From Azoarcus sp. (GTDB taxonomy: Bacteria; Pseudomonadota; Gammaproteobacteria; Burkholderiales; Rhodocyclaceae): a stretch of DNA of 64,000 nt. The notes below the pieces were generated by a model that was not told the DNA's origin, made no database searches, and saw nothing but the letters and a program-made list of their open reading frames with translations. Each line of letters opens with the position of its first letter. Positions within the stretch are counted from its first letter, which is position 1. The position numbers and the translations under genes were made by a program. Below are positions 33,752-43,502 of the stretch, piece after piece. The stretch spans positions 1-64,000 of the forward strand of contig JAISPJ010000033.1 of NCBI GenBank assembly GCA_031274995.1, given 5' to 3'.

Positions 33752-35179
33752 ATGTCACCATCTACCGATCCTGATCCGGCATACTCCCCCGTGCGCTCTT
33801 CACTTTCTGGCAGGAAAAACGCCCGCTCGCTGCGCATGCGCATGGGCTGGGTGCGCCACATATTACCCCTATTTTCGTTACGTAGTTGGCGAAAAAATCT
33901 GCTTCTCATGGGCGCGGCGCTGGTTGCGGCAACACTTTCCATCTTGTTTGCCATTGGCGCGGATAACGCCATTGAAATCCACCGGGGGCTGATCCGTGAC
34001 CACGCCTGGGCTGCGCTTTTCATCGCACCCGCAGGTTTTGCCGCCATGGCTTGGCTGGCCTTTCGCTTTTTCCCCGGCACAGAGGGGAGCGGCATTCCGC
34101 AGGCCATCGCCGCCTCGCTCTCCGATGAGCCCGAAATACGTCGGCAGTTCCTGTCGCTGCGTCTTGCCGTTTCCAAGGTTTTTCTCACTCTCGGCGGATT
34201 GCTCGCCGGTGCCTCCATTGGCCGCGAAGGCCCTTCCGTGCAAGTGGGCGCATCCGTGATGCACACGCTTGCCGGGTTTCGCCGTTTCGGCCACATCGGA
34301 TCGAGCCGTGATCTGATCGCTGCGGGTGCTGGCGCAGGCATTGCCGCCGCATTCAATACCCCGCTCGGCGGAATCATGTTCGCTATTGAAGAAATGTGCC
34401 GCTACCGCACGTTCCGTACCAACGGCGCAACCTTGGTCTCGGTCATTCTCGCCGGTCTGGCCTCGCTGGCAATCCTTGGCAGCTACAATTACTTTGGCCG
34501 TACTACGGCAACTCTTACCTTTGGCTGGTCGGCTGGCGGATGGCCGGTATTGGCGGCAGGGGTGTTTGGCGGTTTTCTGGGCGGCGGATTTGCCCGCCTG
34601 CTGATTGCCTCCACATACGGCATTCCCGGCAACGCCGGCAAGCTTGCCCGGCAGCGCCCGGTTGCTTTCGCTGCCCTCTGCGGGCTGGGAACCGCCATTC
34701 TGGGGTTGATGAGTGGCGGCATCGTCTATGGCACGGGCTATGCCGAAGCGCGCGCCGCGCTCGAAGGGAACGCGCAACTGCCGCTCTATTTCATGTTCGC
34801 CAAAATGGCGGTGATCTGGCTGGCCTTCGCCGCACGCATTCCAGGCGGCATATTCGCCCCCGCGCTTGCCGTCGGAGTTGGCCTGGGCACGATCATTACC
34901 GCGTTCCTGCCGGAAATTCCTGTTGGAGATCAGGCCGCCATACTCGTGCTTGGTATGGGAGGGTTCCTGGCCGCGATGACACAAGCGCCGATTACCTCCT
35001 TCGTCATCGTCATGGAAATGACCGCCAATCACGAGATGCTGCTGCCGCTCATGGCGACGGCTGTGATTGCCCACAGCATTTCAAAATCGGTTTGCCGCGT
35101 ACCGCTTTACCACGCCTTGGCCACGCCAGCTCTCTACCGCGCGGAGCGCAAGCGGCGTGCGCAGGAAAGCGTCCCCTGA
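33752..35179 (+). CDS. ClC-family chloride channel/antiporter
   Basis: This 475-residue multi-helix protein has the ClC selectivity motifs GTEGSGIPQA, GREGPSVQVG (with the gating Glu) and GGIFAPALAVG. A Tyr in VPLYHAL near the C-terminus matches the central anion-binding Tyr. The gating Glu suggests Cl-/H+ exchange, but the proton-pathway Glu was not checked. There is no C-terminal CBS pair. It is a single gene. Confidence 0.93.
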   Translation: MSPSTDPDPAYSPVRSSLSGRKNARSLRMRMGWVRHILPLFSLRSWRKNLLLMGAALVAATLSILFAIGADNAIEIHRGLIRDHAWAALFIAPAGFAAMAWLAFRFFPGTEGSGIPQAIAASLSDEPEIRRQFLSLRLAVSKVFLTLGGLLAGASIGREGPSVQVGASVMHTLAGFRRFGHIGSSRDLIAAGAGAGIAAAFNTPLGGIMFAIEEMCRYRTFRTNGATLVSVILAGLASLAILGSYNYFGRTTATLTFGWSAGGWPVLAAGVFGGFLGGGFARLLIASTYGIPGNAGKLARQRPVAFAALCGLGTAILGLMSGGIVYGTGYAEARAALEGNAQLPLYFMFAKMAVIWLAFAARIPGGIFAPALAVGVGLGTIITAFLPEIPVGDQAAILVLGMGGFLAAMTQAPITSFVIVMEMTANHEMLLPLMATAVIAHSISKSVCRVPLYHALATPALYRAERKRRAQESVP

Positions 35180-35187
35180 ACAGACGT

Positions 35188-36033
35188 TTACTCGATATGG
35201 CAATCTAGCTCGAACCCCGCGCCGTCATCCGTGCCAAGCGCCCCGGCAAGCCACGGTAGCGCCGCTTGCAGGCGTTCCGGCAATACCCACGGCGGATTGA
35301 TGACATACAAGCCGCTGCCGAACATGCCGACCCCTTCCTGCGGGGCGTGACTGATCCGAAAGCGCACATCCAGCCAACTCCCCGCCCCGAGTTCCGCCAG
35401 TTGCTTCGGCAACCGCCGGGACTCGGCACGCGCCAGCAACGGATACCAGAGCACGAAACACCCGGTCGCAAACCGCCGCAACGCCTTGGTGAGCGTTGTT
35501 ATCACGCGCGAATAATCGGTTTTCACCTCGTAGGACGGATCGATCAGCACCACGGCCCGGCGTGATGGCGGCGGCAACAGCGCGTCGAGTCCGGCCAGCC
35601 CGTCACTGCCACGCACATGGACGCGGCGCGGCTCGGTACTGAAAGTTTGATGCAACGTCCGCAAGTCTTCGGGATGCAGCTCGAACAATTGCAGGTTGTC
35701 CCGTTCTCGCGCGAAAGTCATCGCCACGGCAGGTGAACCGGGATAAAGCAGCAGCCGGCCGCCGGGATTGAACTGGCGCACGACCTCCACATAAGCCGCC
35801 AGCGGTTCCGGCAGATCGCTGCGTCCCCACAACAGCCCGAACCCTCCGGAAAATTCCCCGGTCTTACCCGCAACCTCGCTGTTCAGCACATAACAGCCCG
35901 CGCCCGCATGTGTATCGATATACGTCCAGGGCTTATCCTTCTTTTGGTAATAAGCGAGCAGTTCGGTCAGTACGAAATGTTTGATGACATCGGCGTGATT
36001 TCCGGCATGGAATGCGTGGCGGTAACTTAACAT
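35188..36033 (-). CDS. rlmJ: 23S rRNA adenine-N6 methyltransferase RlmJ
   Basis: This 281-residue protein starts MLSYRHAFHAGNHADVIKH, the diagnostic RlmJ opening, and has YIDTHAGAGCY as SAM site. RlmJ methylates A2030 of 23S rRNA. The catalytic motif reads DPSYE here, whereas DPPYE is usual, a mild substitution. It converges with the ClC gene with a 9-bp gap. The same strand upstream holds a 339-bp gene-free stretch. Confidence 0.92.
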   Translation of the reverse strand: MLSYRHAFHAGNHADVIKHFVLTELLAYYQKKDKPWTYIDTHAGAGCYVLNSEVAGKTGEFSGGFGLLWGRSDLPEPLAAYVEVVRQFNPGGRLLLYPGSPAVAMTFARERDNLQLFELHPEDLRTLHQTFSTEPRRVHVRGSDGLAGLDALLPPPSRRAVVLIDPSYEVKTDYSRVITTLTKALRRFATGCFVLWYPLLARAESRRLPKQLAELGAGSWLDVRFRISHAPQEGVGMFGSGLYVINPPWVLPERLQAALPWLAGALGTDDGAGFELDCHIE

Positions 36034-36372
36034 TTGGACATGTGTCGGGCGCGAATGGGTTGTTGAACGGATTCATGGCATTGGCCGGGGGAAAACTGAA
36101 AATATATGCCTGTGTGATTCCAGGTCAAAGTTTCCGGAAAAAGAGAAGAGAGATTTTCTGGTTTTGCAGGTGATAAGGCAACGATCCAATTGCAAGCATG
36201 GTGGATGGTATTTTTTGTTTTTGTAAAGATTTGATCGCTACTGTGAAGCATTGCTACTGTTACTGTCACAACATTACTTGGTAAACTCCGCCCCTGCGCT
36301 GCCTTGGTACTTACCAGAAACTGCCCGTATGGAGCGCGAGTCCGTACGGAGCGTAAAATCCTGTCTCCCGCC
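36034..36372. other. AT-rich gene-free stretch between rlmJ and argH
   Basis: No convincing gene is seen here; the 117-residue antisense ORF of the track has no family features. The region is AT-rich and should hold the divergent promoters of rlmJ and argH. Near argH, CCGTATGG ... CCGTACGG at about 36326-36351 could form a hairpin in the argH leader. Confidence 0.5.
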
Positions 36373-37812
36373 ATGACCACTCAAAACACCCCGTCTCCCG
36401 AATCCACGAAAACCTGGTCTGGACGTTTCAACGAACCCGTGTCGGAACTGGTCAAGCGCTATACCGCCTCGGTCTTCTTCGACCACCGCATGGCGGCGCA
36501 GGACATCCGGGGTTCGCTGGCCCACGCGCGGATGCTCGCCCGGCAGGGAATCCTTTCCGGGGACGACCTCGCCGCCATCGAACGCGGCATGTCGCAGATC
36601 GCGGACGAAATCGCGCGTGGAGATTTCCAGTGGAATCTCGATGACGAGGACGTGCACCTCAACATTGAAAAGCGCCTGATCGCGCTCATAGGCGACGCGG
36701 GCAAGCGCCTGCACACGGGCCGCAGCCGCAATGACCAGGTAGCGACCGACATCCGTCTATGGCTGCGGGAAACCATCGACGACATCCTCGAACTCATCAT
36801 CGTCTTTCAATGCCGCCTGCTCGACGTGGCGGAGGCACACGCCGCCACGCCGATGCCCGGTTTTACACATCTTCAGGTCGCGCAACCGGTAACGTTCGGC
36901 CACCACCTGCTCGCCTATTACGAGATGGCCCGCCGGGATTTTGAGCGTTTCACGGACTGCCGCCGTCGCGTAAACCACCTTCCGCTGGGCGCGGCGGCGC
37001 TGGCCGGGGCCAGTTACCCGATCGACCGCGAATCGGTTGCCGCCGAACTGGGTTTCGATGAAGTCTGCCGCAACTCGATGGATGCCGTGAGCGACCGCGA
37101 CTTTGCCATCGAATTCTGCGCGGCTGCCGCACTGCTGATGACGCACCTGTCCCGGCTGTCGGAAGAAATCATTTTTTGGATGAGCCCGCGCGTCAGCTTC
37201 ATCGACCTCGCCGACCGCTTCTGTACCGGTTCTTCGATCATGCCGCAAAAGAAAAACCCGGACGTGCCCGAACTCGTGCGCGGCAAGACCGGGCGCGTCA
37301 ATGGGCATCTCATGGCGCTGCTCACCCTCATGAAAGGCCAGCCGCTGGCCTACAACAAAGACAACCAGGAAGACAAGGAACCGCTGTTCGACACGGCGGA
37401 TACCGTGATCGACACCCTGCGCATCTACGCCGACATGATCGGCGGCATCCGGGTCAAACCCGATGGCATGCGCGTGGCGCTTGCGCAGGGGCATGCCACT
37501 GCCACCGACCTTGCCGATTATCTGGTGAAAAAGGGGTTGCCCTTCCGCGACGCGCACGAAGCCGTGGCGCGGGCGGTACGCGCCGCCGAAGAACGCGGTC
37601 TCGACCTTTCCCGTCTGAACCTCGGCGAGTTGAGGACGGCGCTCACCCATGTGCCCGGTGCAGCCGAACGGCTGGATGAGGGCGCCCTTACGGCCATTTC
37701 CATCGAAGGCTCGCTTTGTGCGCGTGCCCACATCGGCGGCACGGCTCCCGACGCGGTGCGCGCGGCCATCACCCGCGCCCGCGACGAACTGGGTGTACAA
37801 AAAGGCGCGTGA
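36373..37812 (+). CDS. argH: argininosuccinate lyase
   Basis: This 479-residue protein performs the final step of arginine synthesis, argininosuccinate to arginine and fumarate. Signature [16 protein letters not shown] carries the catalytic Ser loop, and [12 protein letters not shown] and [10 protein letters not shown] are also present. The start is the ATG after CCCGCC at 36373; sequence upstream of it is not family-like. The last base of its TGA is the first base of the kinase ATG, so the two genes are translationally linked. Confidence 0.97.
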   Translation: MTTQNTPSPESTKTWSGRFNEPVSELVKRYTASVFFDHRMAAQDIRGSLAHARMLARQGILSGDDLAAIERGMSQIADEIARGDFQWNLDDEDVHLNIEKRLIALIGDAGKRLHTGRSRNDQVATDIRLWLRETIDDILELIIVFQCRLLDVAEAHAATPMPGFTHLQVAQPVTFGHHLLAYYEMARRDFERFTDCRRRVNHLPLGAAALAGASYPIDRESVAAELGFDEVCRNSMDAVSDRDFAIEFCAAAALLMTHLSRLSEEIIFWMSPRVSFIDLADRFCTGSSIMPQKKNPDVPELVRGKTGRVNGHLMALLTLMKGQPLAYNKDNQEDKEPLFDTADTVIDTLRIYADMIGGIRVKPDGMRVALAQGHATATDLADYLVKKGLPFRDAHEAVARAVRAAEERGLDLSRLNLGELRTALTHVPGAAERLDEGALTAISIEGSLCARAHIGGTAPDAVRAAITRARDELGVQKGA

Positions 37813-39113
37813 TGGACATCGAGCAGATCGGCAAATACGAAATCCGCCGCCTGCTTGGCACAGGGGCGACAAGCAGCGTTTATCTGGCCTGGGACCCATT
37901 CAATCAGCGCGAAGTCGCGGTCAAACGGATCAACCCCGTTTTTTTCAAGCCTCCTCACCGTGGACGCCTGTTCCGGCAACTCCTGGTCAACGAAGCATCG
38001 CTCGCGGGCAAACTCAAGCACCCGCACATCATCCAGATCTATGATGCGGTCGTCGATGCCAATGATGCCTACGTGGCGATGGAATACGTCCCCGGCGGGA
38101 CCTTGGAACCGCTGGCGCATCCCGGCAGGCTGGCTCCGTTCGAACGTGTCATTGAAATCATCTTCAAATGCACGCGGGCGTTCGATTACGCTTTTCACAG
38201 CGGCATCATCCACCGCGACATCAAGCCCGCCAATATCCTGCTCTCCACGGCGGAGGGCAGCGACATTCGCATCTCGGACTTCGGCGCGGCCTTCCAGGCG
38301 ACTGGCGATGTCACGCAAATCGCCAACCTCGGTTCGCCTGCGTACATGTCGCCGCAACAAGTACGTGAAATACAGATCGATCACCGCGCGGACATTTACT
38401 CGCTCGGTGTGGTGATGTACCAGTTGCTTACGGGGCATCTGCCGTTCGAGAGCGACAACAACTACAACCTCATTTACCGCATCATCAACGAAATACCGCC
38501 TGCCATTGCCGAATACCGGCCAAAAATCCCCGAAGCGCTCGAAGCCATCGTGCGCCGCGCGATGGAGAAGGATGTCGAGCGACGCTACCAGAGTTGGACT
38601 GAGTTCTCGCACGATCTCACCCTCGCTTTCCGAAACTGTGTTCAGAAACCAGGCCAGGCGGAATTGCCCGAAACCGAAAAATTCCGTTTCCTGCGGACGC
38701 TTCCCTTCTTCAGTACATTTTCAGATGCCGAACTGTGGGAAACCATCGGCTTTTCGCAATGGGATCAATTCAATCCCGGCACGGTCATCCTCAAAGAAGG
38801 CGAAGCGGGCGATCATTTCTGCTTTCTGGTCGAAGGCGAAGCCAAGGTCAACAGAAACCGCGCCCTGCTCGGCGTATTGACTCCCGGAGACTGTTTCGGC
38901 GAAATCGCCCTGTTCTCCAGCGGCAAGGGCGTGCGCTCCGCCTCGGTCGAAGCGACTTCCACAGTGCGGATCATGACGATCCGCGGGCAAGCCCTCGAAC
39001 ACGCGTCCGACGCTTGCCGCATGCACTTCTACGGGGCTTTCCTCACTGTGCTGGCTACCCGGCTGTCACTGGCCAGCTCGCGCATCGCCAATTTCGAGAT
39101 TCAACGCCCGTAG
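37812..39113 (+). CDS. Ser/Thr protein kinase with C-terminal cyclic-nucleotide-binding domain
   Basis: This 433-residue protein has an active-type kinase domain at residues ~8-270: LGTGATSSVYLA, VAVK with Lys38, HRDIKPAN at 134-141 and DFGAA at 156-160. There is no membrane helix. A cyclic-nucleotide/CAP-type effector domain follows (~285-415), with FGEIALFSSGKGVRSASV matching the phosphate-binding cassette. The order is the reverse of eukaryotic PKG. Kinase activity could thus be controlled by cAMP or cGMP (inference). It is coupled to argH by an overlapping TGATG. Confidence 0.9.
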   Translation: MDIEQIGKYEIRRLLGTGATSSVYLAWDPFNQREVAVKRINPVFFKPPHRGRLFRQLLVNEASLAGKLKHPHIIQIYDAVVDANDAYVAMEYVPGGTLEPLAHPGRLAPFERVIEIIFKCTRAFDYAFHSGIIHRDIKPANILLSTAEGSDIRISDFGAAFQATGDVTQIANLGSPAYMSPQQVREIQIDHRADIYSLGVVMYQLLTGHLPFESDNNYNLIYRIINEIPPAIAEYRPKIPEALEAIVRRAMEKDVERRYQSWTEFSHDLTLAFRNCVQKPGQAELPETEKFRFLRTLPFFSTFSDAELWETIGFSQWDQFNPGTVILKEGEAGDHFCFLVEGEAKVNRNRALLGVLTPGDCFGEIALFSSGKGVRSASVEATSTVRIMTIRGQALEHASDACRMHFYGAFLTVLATRLSLASSRIANFEIQRP

Positions 39114-39140
39114 GGCGAGTAATCTTGCGTCTACCGGCGC

Positions 39141-39611
39141 TTACGCCCACCGGCGCACGCGCTTGGTATAGCCGTCATATTCCGCCCCGAAATGCGCACG
39201 AAGCGCTTTCTCTTCGGGAATTATTTGAAAGCGCGTCAAATACGCGACAAAGAGCGGCAGGAAGAGCCAGGCAGAAAGTTTGGCCAACAACAAAGCCCCC
39301 GCCGACAACATCAAGAACCCGCCCAAATACATGGGGTTGCGCGTATAGCCATAAATACCCGTGACCACCAGGGATGAAGCCGTCGAGGGCATGGTTGGAC
39401 TTAAAGAAGTTCGAGCCTTGAGAAACAGCCTTGCCCCTGTTGCGAGCAAGGAAAAGCCCAAAAGGAACAGGATCCCGAAACCTGTCCAACGCGCAATGCC
39501 GGATATGGGCAGCATGAGTACGGCCGGAGAAAACCACATACCCAAAAAACAGGCAAACCCAACCACCAAGGGTGGAATCTTCAGTTCAAGAAAAGACATC
39601 ATGCGTTTCAC
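39141..39611 (-). CDS. isoprenylcysteine-methyltransferase-like membrane protein
   Basis: This protein of about 156 residues has four helices and the ICMT/PEMT-like signature TGIYGYTRNPMYLGGFLML, ending with IIPEEKALRAHFGAEYDGYTKRVRRW. Relatives methylate a small or lipid-linked acceptor with SAM; the bacterial substrate is generally unknown. GTG at 39611 has GGAG six bases upstream and is preferred; ATGs at 39602 and 39599 are alternatives. It lies about 90 bp after fumarase on the same strand. Confidence 0.85.
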   Translation of the reverse strand: MKRMMSFLELKIPPLVVGFACFLGMWFSPAVLMLPISGIARWTGFGILFLLGFSLLATGARLFLKARTSLSPTMPSTASSLVVTGIYGYTRNPMYLGGFLMLSAGALLLAKLSAWLFLPLFVAYLTRFQIIPEEKALRAHFGAEYDGYTKRVRRWA

Positions 39612-39700
39612 AAGGCTCTCCGTCAGCGTGAGATCAGGGCGTTTTTGGTTCAAATCCGAACTGTATGGTCGAAAAAATTTTGCTCCTGCAACACATTTGC

Positions 39701-41233
39701 TCATCGTCCCGCAACCGGAATCTTCCCGATCTTTGCCTGCCATTCTTTTGGCCCGGTCTGGTGCACGCTGACACCGGCGGAGTCGACCGCCACCGTTACG
39801 GGCATGTCTTCGACGGTGAATTCGTAGATGGCTTCCATGCCGAGATCGGCAAAGGCGACGACCTTTGCGGCTTTGATGGCCTTGGAGACGAGATAGGCCG
39901 CGCCGCCCACGGCCATGAGGTAGGCGGACCGGTTGTCGCGGATGGCTTCGATGGCGGCAGGGCCGCGTTCGGATTTGCCGATCATGGTGATGAGGCCGGT
40001 CTTCTCCAGCATCATGCGGGTAAATTTGTCCATCCGCGTGGCGGTGGTCGGGCCTGCAGGGCCGACGACTTCATCGCGCACGGGGTCGACCGGGCCGACG
40101 TAATAGATGGCGCGGTTGGTGAAGTCGACGGGCAGTGTTTCGCCCCTGGCGAGCATGTCCTGGATGCGTTTGTGCGCGGCGTCGCGCCCGGTGAGCATCC
40201 TGCCGTTCAGCAGCAGCGATTGGCCGGGTTTCCATGCGGCGACTTCTTCTTTCGTCAGGGTGTCGAGATTGACGCGGGTGGCAGATTGGGTGTCGGGTTT
40301 CCAGGTGATTTGCGGCCAGTCTTCGAGTTTCGGCGGGGTGAGGACGGCCGGCCCGGTTCCGTCGAGGTGGAAGTGGACGTGCCGGGTGGCGGCGCAGTTG
40401 GGAATCATCGCCACGGGCTTGGAGGCGGCGTGCGTGGGGTAGTCGAGCACTTTCACGTCGACCACGGCGGTCAGGCCGCCCAAGCCCTGCGCACCGATGC
40501 CAAGGGCATTTACTTTTTCCATCAGTTCGAGCCGGAGTTCTTCGGCACGGGAAAGCGTTGCGCCGCTGGCTGCTTTTTCGCGCAAAAGGTGGATATCGAC
40601 CGGAGCCATCAGGGATTCCTTGGCAAGAAGCACGGCTTTTTCCGGTGTGCCGCCGATGCCTACCCCAAGGATGCCCGGCGGGCACCAGCCCGCGCCCATC
40701 GCGGGGACGGTCTTGAGTACCCAGTCGACGATGTCGTCGGACGGGTTGAGCATGGCGACCTTGGTCTTGTTCTCGGAGCCGCCCCCCTTGGCCGCGCAGA
40801 TCACTTCCAGATGGTTGCCGGGAACGATTTCGTAATGGACGATTGCCGGGGTGTTGTCGCGGCTGTTCTGGCGTTTGCCCGCCGGGTCGAGCAGTACGGA
40901 GGCGCGCAGTTTGTTGTCCGGGTCGTTGTAGGCGCGGCGCACGCCTTCGTCGACCATCTCCTGCACGCTGCGTTGTGTTTGCCATTGAACGTTCATGCCC
41001 ACCTTAAGGAAGACGACGGCAATTCCGGTGTCCTGGCAAATCGGACGGCGGCCCTCCGCGCTCATGCGGGAGTTGGTGAGTATCTGGGCAATGGCGTCTT
41101 TCGCCGCAGGGTTTTCTTCACGCGCCCAGGCTTCGCCGAGCGCCTGGACGAAGTCGAGTGGGTGATAGCAACTGATGAACTGGAAGGCGTCGGCGATGGA
41201 CTGAATGAAGTCTTCTTCGCGGATGGTGGTCAT
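39701..41233 (-). CDS. fumA: class I (iron-sulfur) fumarate hydratase
   Basis: This 510-residue protein fits class I fumarase: an N-terminal alpha part with QDTGIAVVFLKVG and AGWCPPGILGVGIGG, and a C-terminal beta part with GKSERGPAAIEAI. Three Cys (in ICQDTG, GWCPP and PNCAA) can hold the [4Fe-4S] cluster. It catalyses fumarate to malate in the TCA cycle. The start has no close RBS beyond the GGAGGAGACCCCC just upstream, which is good. It is followed by the methyltransferase-like gene. Confidence 0.96.
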   Translation of the reverse strand: MTTIREEDFIQSIADAFQFISCYHPLDFVQALGEAWAREENPAAKDAIAQILTNSRMSAEGRRPICQDTGIAVVFLKVGMNVQWQTQRSVQEMVDEGVRRAYNDPDNKLRASVLLDPAGKRQNSRDNTPAIVHYEIVPGNHLEVICAAKGGGSENKTKVAMLNPSDDIVDWVLKTVPAMGAGWCPPGILGVGIGGTPEKAVLLAKESLMAPVDIHLLREKAASGATLSRAEELRLELMEKVNALGIGAQGLGGLTAVVDVKVLDYPTHAASKPVAMIPNCAATRHVHFHLDGTGPAVLTPPKLEDWPQITWKPDTQSATRVNLDTLTKEEVAAWKPGQSLLLNGRMLTGRDAAHKRIQDMLARGETLPVDFTNRAIYYVGPVDPVRDEVVGPAGPTTATRMDKFTRMMLEKTGLITMIGKSERGPAAIEAIRDNRSAYLMAVGGAAYLVSKAIKAAKVVAFADLGMEAIYEFTVEDMPVTVAVDSAGVSVHQTGPKEWQAKIGKIPVAGR

Positions 41234-41355
41234 GGGGGTCTCCTCCTGTGTGGCGGTCGAGTTTCAATCTCAAACAAAAAATTCTACAACGATTACCCCG
41301 CGCGGTTTCGGGTGGGTGTTTTGGGCTGTGGCGGGGCTTTGCTATCATTCGTCCG

Positions 41356-42192
41356 ATGAATGCAGACCTCCATTGCCATTCCGTTGTTTCGGACGGTTGC
41401 CTTGAACCGGCAACCCTTGTGCGCAGGGCGCATATTAATGGCATTTCATTGTTTTCCCTCACCGATCACGATGAACTGGGCGGCACTGCGGAAGCAGCGC
41501 GCGAGGCGGCAGCGTTGGGCGTGCGCTTTGTGCCGGGGGTCGAAATCTCGGTGACGTATCGGGATGTGGCGGTGCATGTGGTGGGGCTGGGAGTCGATCC
41601 TGAAAACCCGGCGCTCCAGGCGGGTCTTGAGCGTGTGCGCGCGGGACGTGAGGAACGGGCGCGGCGCATGGCGGACGCGCTGGCGCGGGTGGGGCTGGGC
41701 GGGGCGCTCGCCGGGGCGAGGCGTTTTGCGCGCAATCCGTCGATGATCGGGCGGGCGCACTTTGCCCGGCATCTGGTGGCGAGCGGGGTCATGCCGGATG
41801 TGCGGACGGTGTTCAATCATTATCTTTCGCACGGCAAACCCGGTTTTGTTCCGCTCCGTTGGGCCGATCTGGAAGAGGCGGTGGACTGGATACGGGGCGC
41901 GGGCGGCATCGCGGTGATGGCGCACCCGGCGCGGTATTGCCAACGGCTTTCAACGGCGGCGTTCGATCTGTTGTTTGATGTTTTCATGGCTGCCGGCGGC
42001 GAAGCCGTAGAGGTAGTGGCCGGGGCGCACAGCCCGGAAGAGGCTGGGCGTTTTGCCACCGTTGCCCGGCGGCGGGGTTTGCTGGCGTCGGTCGGTTCGG
42101 ATTTTCATGAAGAAGGCGAAAGCCCGGTCGATGTCGGGCGCTGCAATCCGTTGCCACCGGATCTGGAGCCGGTCTGGTCCCGTCTGGTCTGA
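41356..42192 (+). CDS. PHP-domain nuclease/phosphoesterase (YciV/RnaAM-like)
   Basis: This 278-residue PHP protein has DLHCHSVVSDG, LTDHDELGG, GVEISV, MAHPARYC and GSDFHEEGESP, the metal-binding blocks of the family. YciV-type enzymes trim 5S rRNA or act as 5'-3' RNases. It is first in a dense plus-strand block with a YrdC-like gene, M50 protease, ScpA, ScpB and RluB. Confidence 0.93.
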   Translation: MNADLHCHSVVSDGCLEPATLVRRAHINGISLFSLTDHDELGGTAEAAREAAALGVRFVPGVEISVTYRDVAVHVVGLGVDPENPALQAGLERVRAGREERARRMADALARVGLGGALAGARRFARNPSMIGRAHFARHLVASGVMPDVRTVFNHYLSHGKPGFVPLRWADLEEAVDWIRGAGGIAVMAHPARYCQRLSTAAFDLLFDVFMAAGGEAVEVVAGAHSPEEAGRFATVARRRGLLASVGSDFHEEGESPVDVGRCNPLPPDLEPVWSRLV

Positions 42193-42199
42193 GAGAAAC

Positions 42200-42835
42200 A
42201 TGGCCCAGTTTTTTTCTCTCGTTCCCGAATCGCCTCAGCCACGATTGATACGGCAGGCGGCGAACATCGTCCGCGGGGGCGGGTTGATTGCGTTCCCGAC
42301 GGATTCCGCGTATGCGCTGGGCGGCCATTTGGGAGATGCGGCGCTGCTTGATCGCATCCGCCGTTTGCGCGAGGTGGACCTGCGGCACCAGTTTACGCTG
42401 TTGTGCCGTGACCTGTCGGAAATTGCGAACTTTGCCCGGGTTGACAATGTGCAGTATCGGATACTGAAGGCAAACACGCCCGGCCCGTTCTCGTTCATTC
42501 TTGAAGCCACGCGCGAATTGCCACGCCGGGTACTGCATCCGAAGCGCAAGACGATCGGCATCCGCGTGCCGGAGCATCCGGTGGTGGGGGCGTTGCTGGA
42601 GGAGCTTGGCGAGCCGTTGCTGTCTTCAACCTTGCTGTTGCCGGGAGAGGAAACGCCCCTCACGGATGCTTGGGAAATCCGCGAACGGCTGGAGAAAGAG
42701 CTCGATCTGGTGATCGAGGCCGGTGGCTGCCGTCCCGAGGCGACGACGGTGATTGACCTTTCGAACGGCACGCCGGTATTGCTGCGGAAGGGGTGCGGTA
42801 GCCTGGAACCCTTCGGGTTGGCCGCGAGCTGTTAA
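42200..42835 (+). CDS. YciO/Sua5/YrdC-family protein
   Basis: This 211-residue protein has the YrdC fold hallmarks GGLIAFPTDSAYALGG, RHQFTLLCRDLSEIANFA and the KRKTIGIRVPEHP motif. Sua5/YrdC makes threonylcarbamoyl-AMP for the t6A modification of tRNA. The YciO branch, more similar here, has an unsettled role. It starts 8 bp after the PHP gene. Confidence 0.9.
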   Translation: MAQFFSLVPESPQPRLIRQAANIVRGGGLIAFPTDSAYALGGHLGDAALLDRIRRLREVDLRHQFTLLCRDLSEIANFARVDNVQYRILKANTPGPFSFILEATRELPRRVLHPKRKTIGIRVPEHPVVGALLEELGEPLLSSTLLLPGEETPLTDAWEIRERLEKELDLVIEAGGCRPEATTVIDLSNGTPVLLRKGCGSLEPFGLAASC

Positions 42836-42850
42836 GAAAACGGGGACGGA

Positions 42851-43495
42851 ATGGCTGAAATCATCAGGGATGTCATGATCTGGGCCGTGCCGGTGATTCT
42901 GGCGATCACCGTGCATGAAGCGGCGCACGGGTACGTGGCGCGCTATTTTGGCGATCCGACCGCCGAGCAGGCCGGACGCATTTCGCTTGACCCGTTTCGC
43001 CATATCGACCCGGTGGGCACGGTGATCGTGCCTCTGTGCATTTTTGTGTTTTCCTACATGGCAGGCACCCCGTGGACGTTCGGTTGGGCGAAACCGGTTC
43101 CGGTCGATTTCAGACGCTTGCGCAAACCCAAAGCGGACATGCTTTGGGTGGCGGCAGCGGGTCCCTTTGCAAATTTTGTCATGGCGATAATATGGGCGAT
43201 GATCTTCGCGTTCATTGCGGGCAAAACGCCGCAATTCTTTATCTCGATGGCCGTTGCCGGGATGAAAATCAATGGCGCGTTGCTCTTCCTGAACCTGCTG
43301 CCAATTCCGCCGCTCGACGGCGGGCGTATCATGGTCAGCCTGCTGCCGAATCGTCTGGCCTGGAAATACGCGCGCATCGAGCCTTACGGTTTTCTTATTT
43401 TGATTGCCCTGATCGCAACCAAAAAACTGGGTGTCATCCTTTGGCCGTTACTGGACGGTTTTTTGCTCGGGTTGCTGAAGTTGTTCGGGCACTGA
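42851..43495 (+). CDS. M50-family site-2-type membrane protease
   Basis: This 214-residue protein carries the zinc motif HEAAHG in its first helix and LNLLPIPPLDGG with the third metal ligand in a later helix, as in site-2 proteases. It is short, without a PDZ domain. Its substrate in this operon is unknown. It is placed between YciO and ScpA. In several relatives a trpS gene lies at this point and is absent here. Confidence 0.92.
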   Translation: MAEIIRDVMIWAVPVILAITVHEAAHGYVARYFGDPTAEQAGRISLDPFRHIDPVGTVIVPLCIFVFSYMAGTPWTFGWAKPVPVDFRRLRKPKADMLWVAAAGPFANFVMAIIWAMIFAFIAGKTPQFFISMAVAGMKINGALLFLNLLPIPPLDGGRIMVSLLPNRLAWKYARIEPYGFLILIALIATKKLGVILWPLLDGFLLGLLKLFGH

Positions 43496-43502
43496 GACGA
43501 TC

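Noticed and set aside
36027-36380. 117-residue minus-strand ORF upstream of argH
   Set aside because: It has no RBS or family features and overlaps the rlmJ start and the argH promoter region.
36757-37899. 380-residue minus-strand ORF
   Set aside because: It is the shadow of argH and the start of the kinase gene.
39665-41359. 564-residue ORF on the plus strand
   Set aside because: It is the antisense of the fumarase gene and shows only Gly/His/Asp-rich shadow composition.
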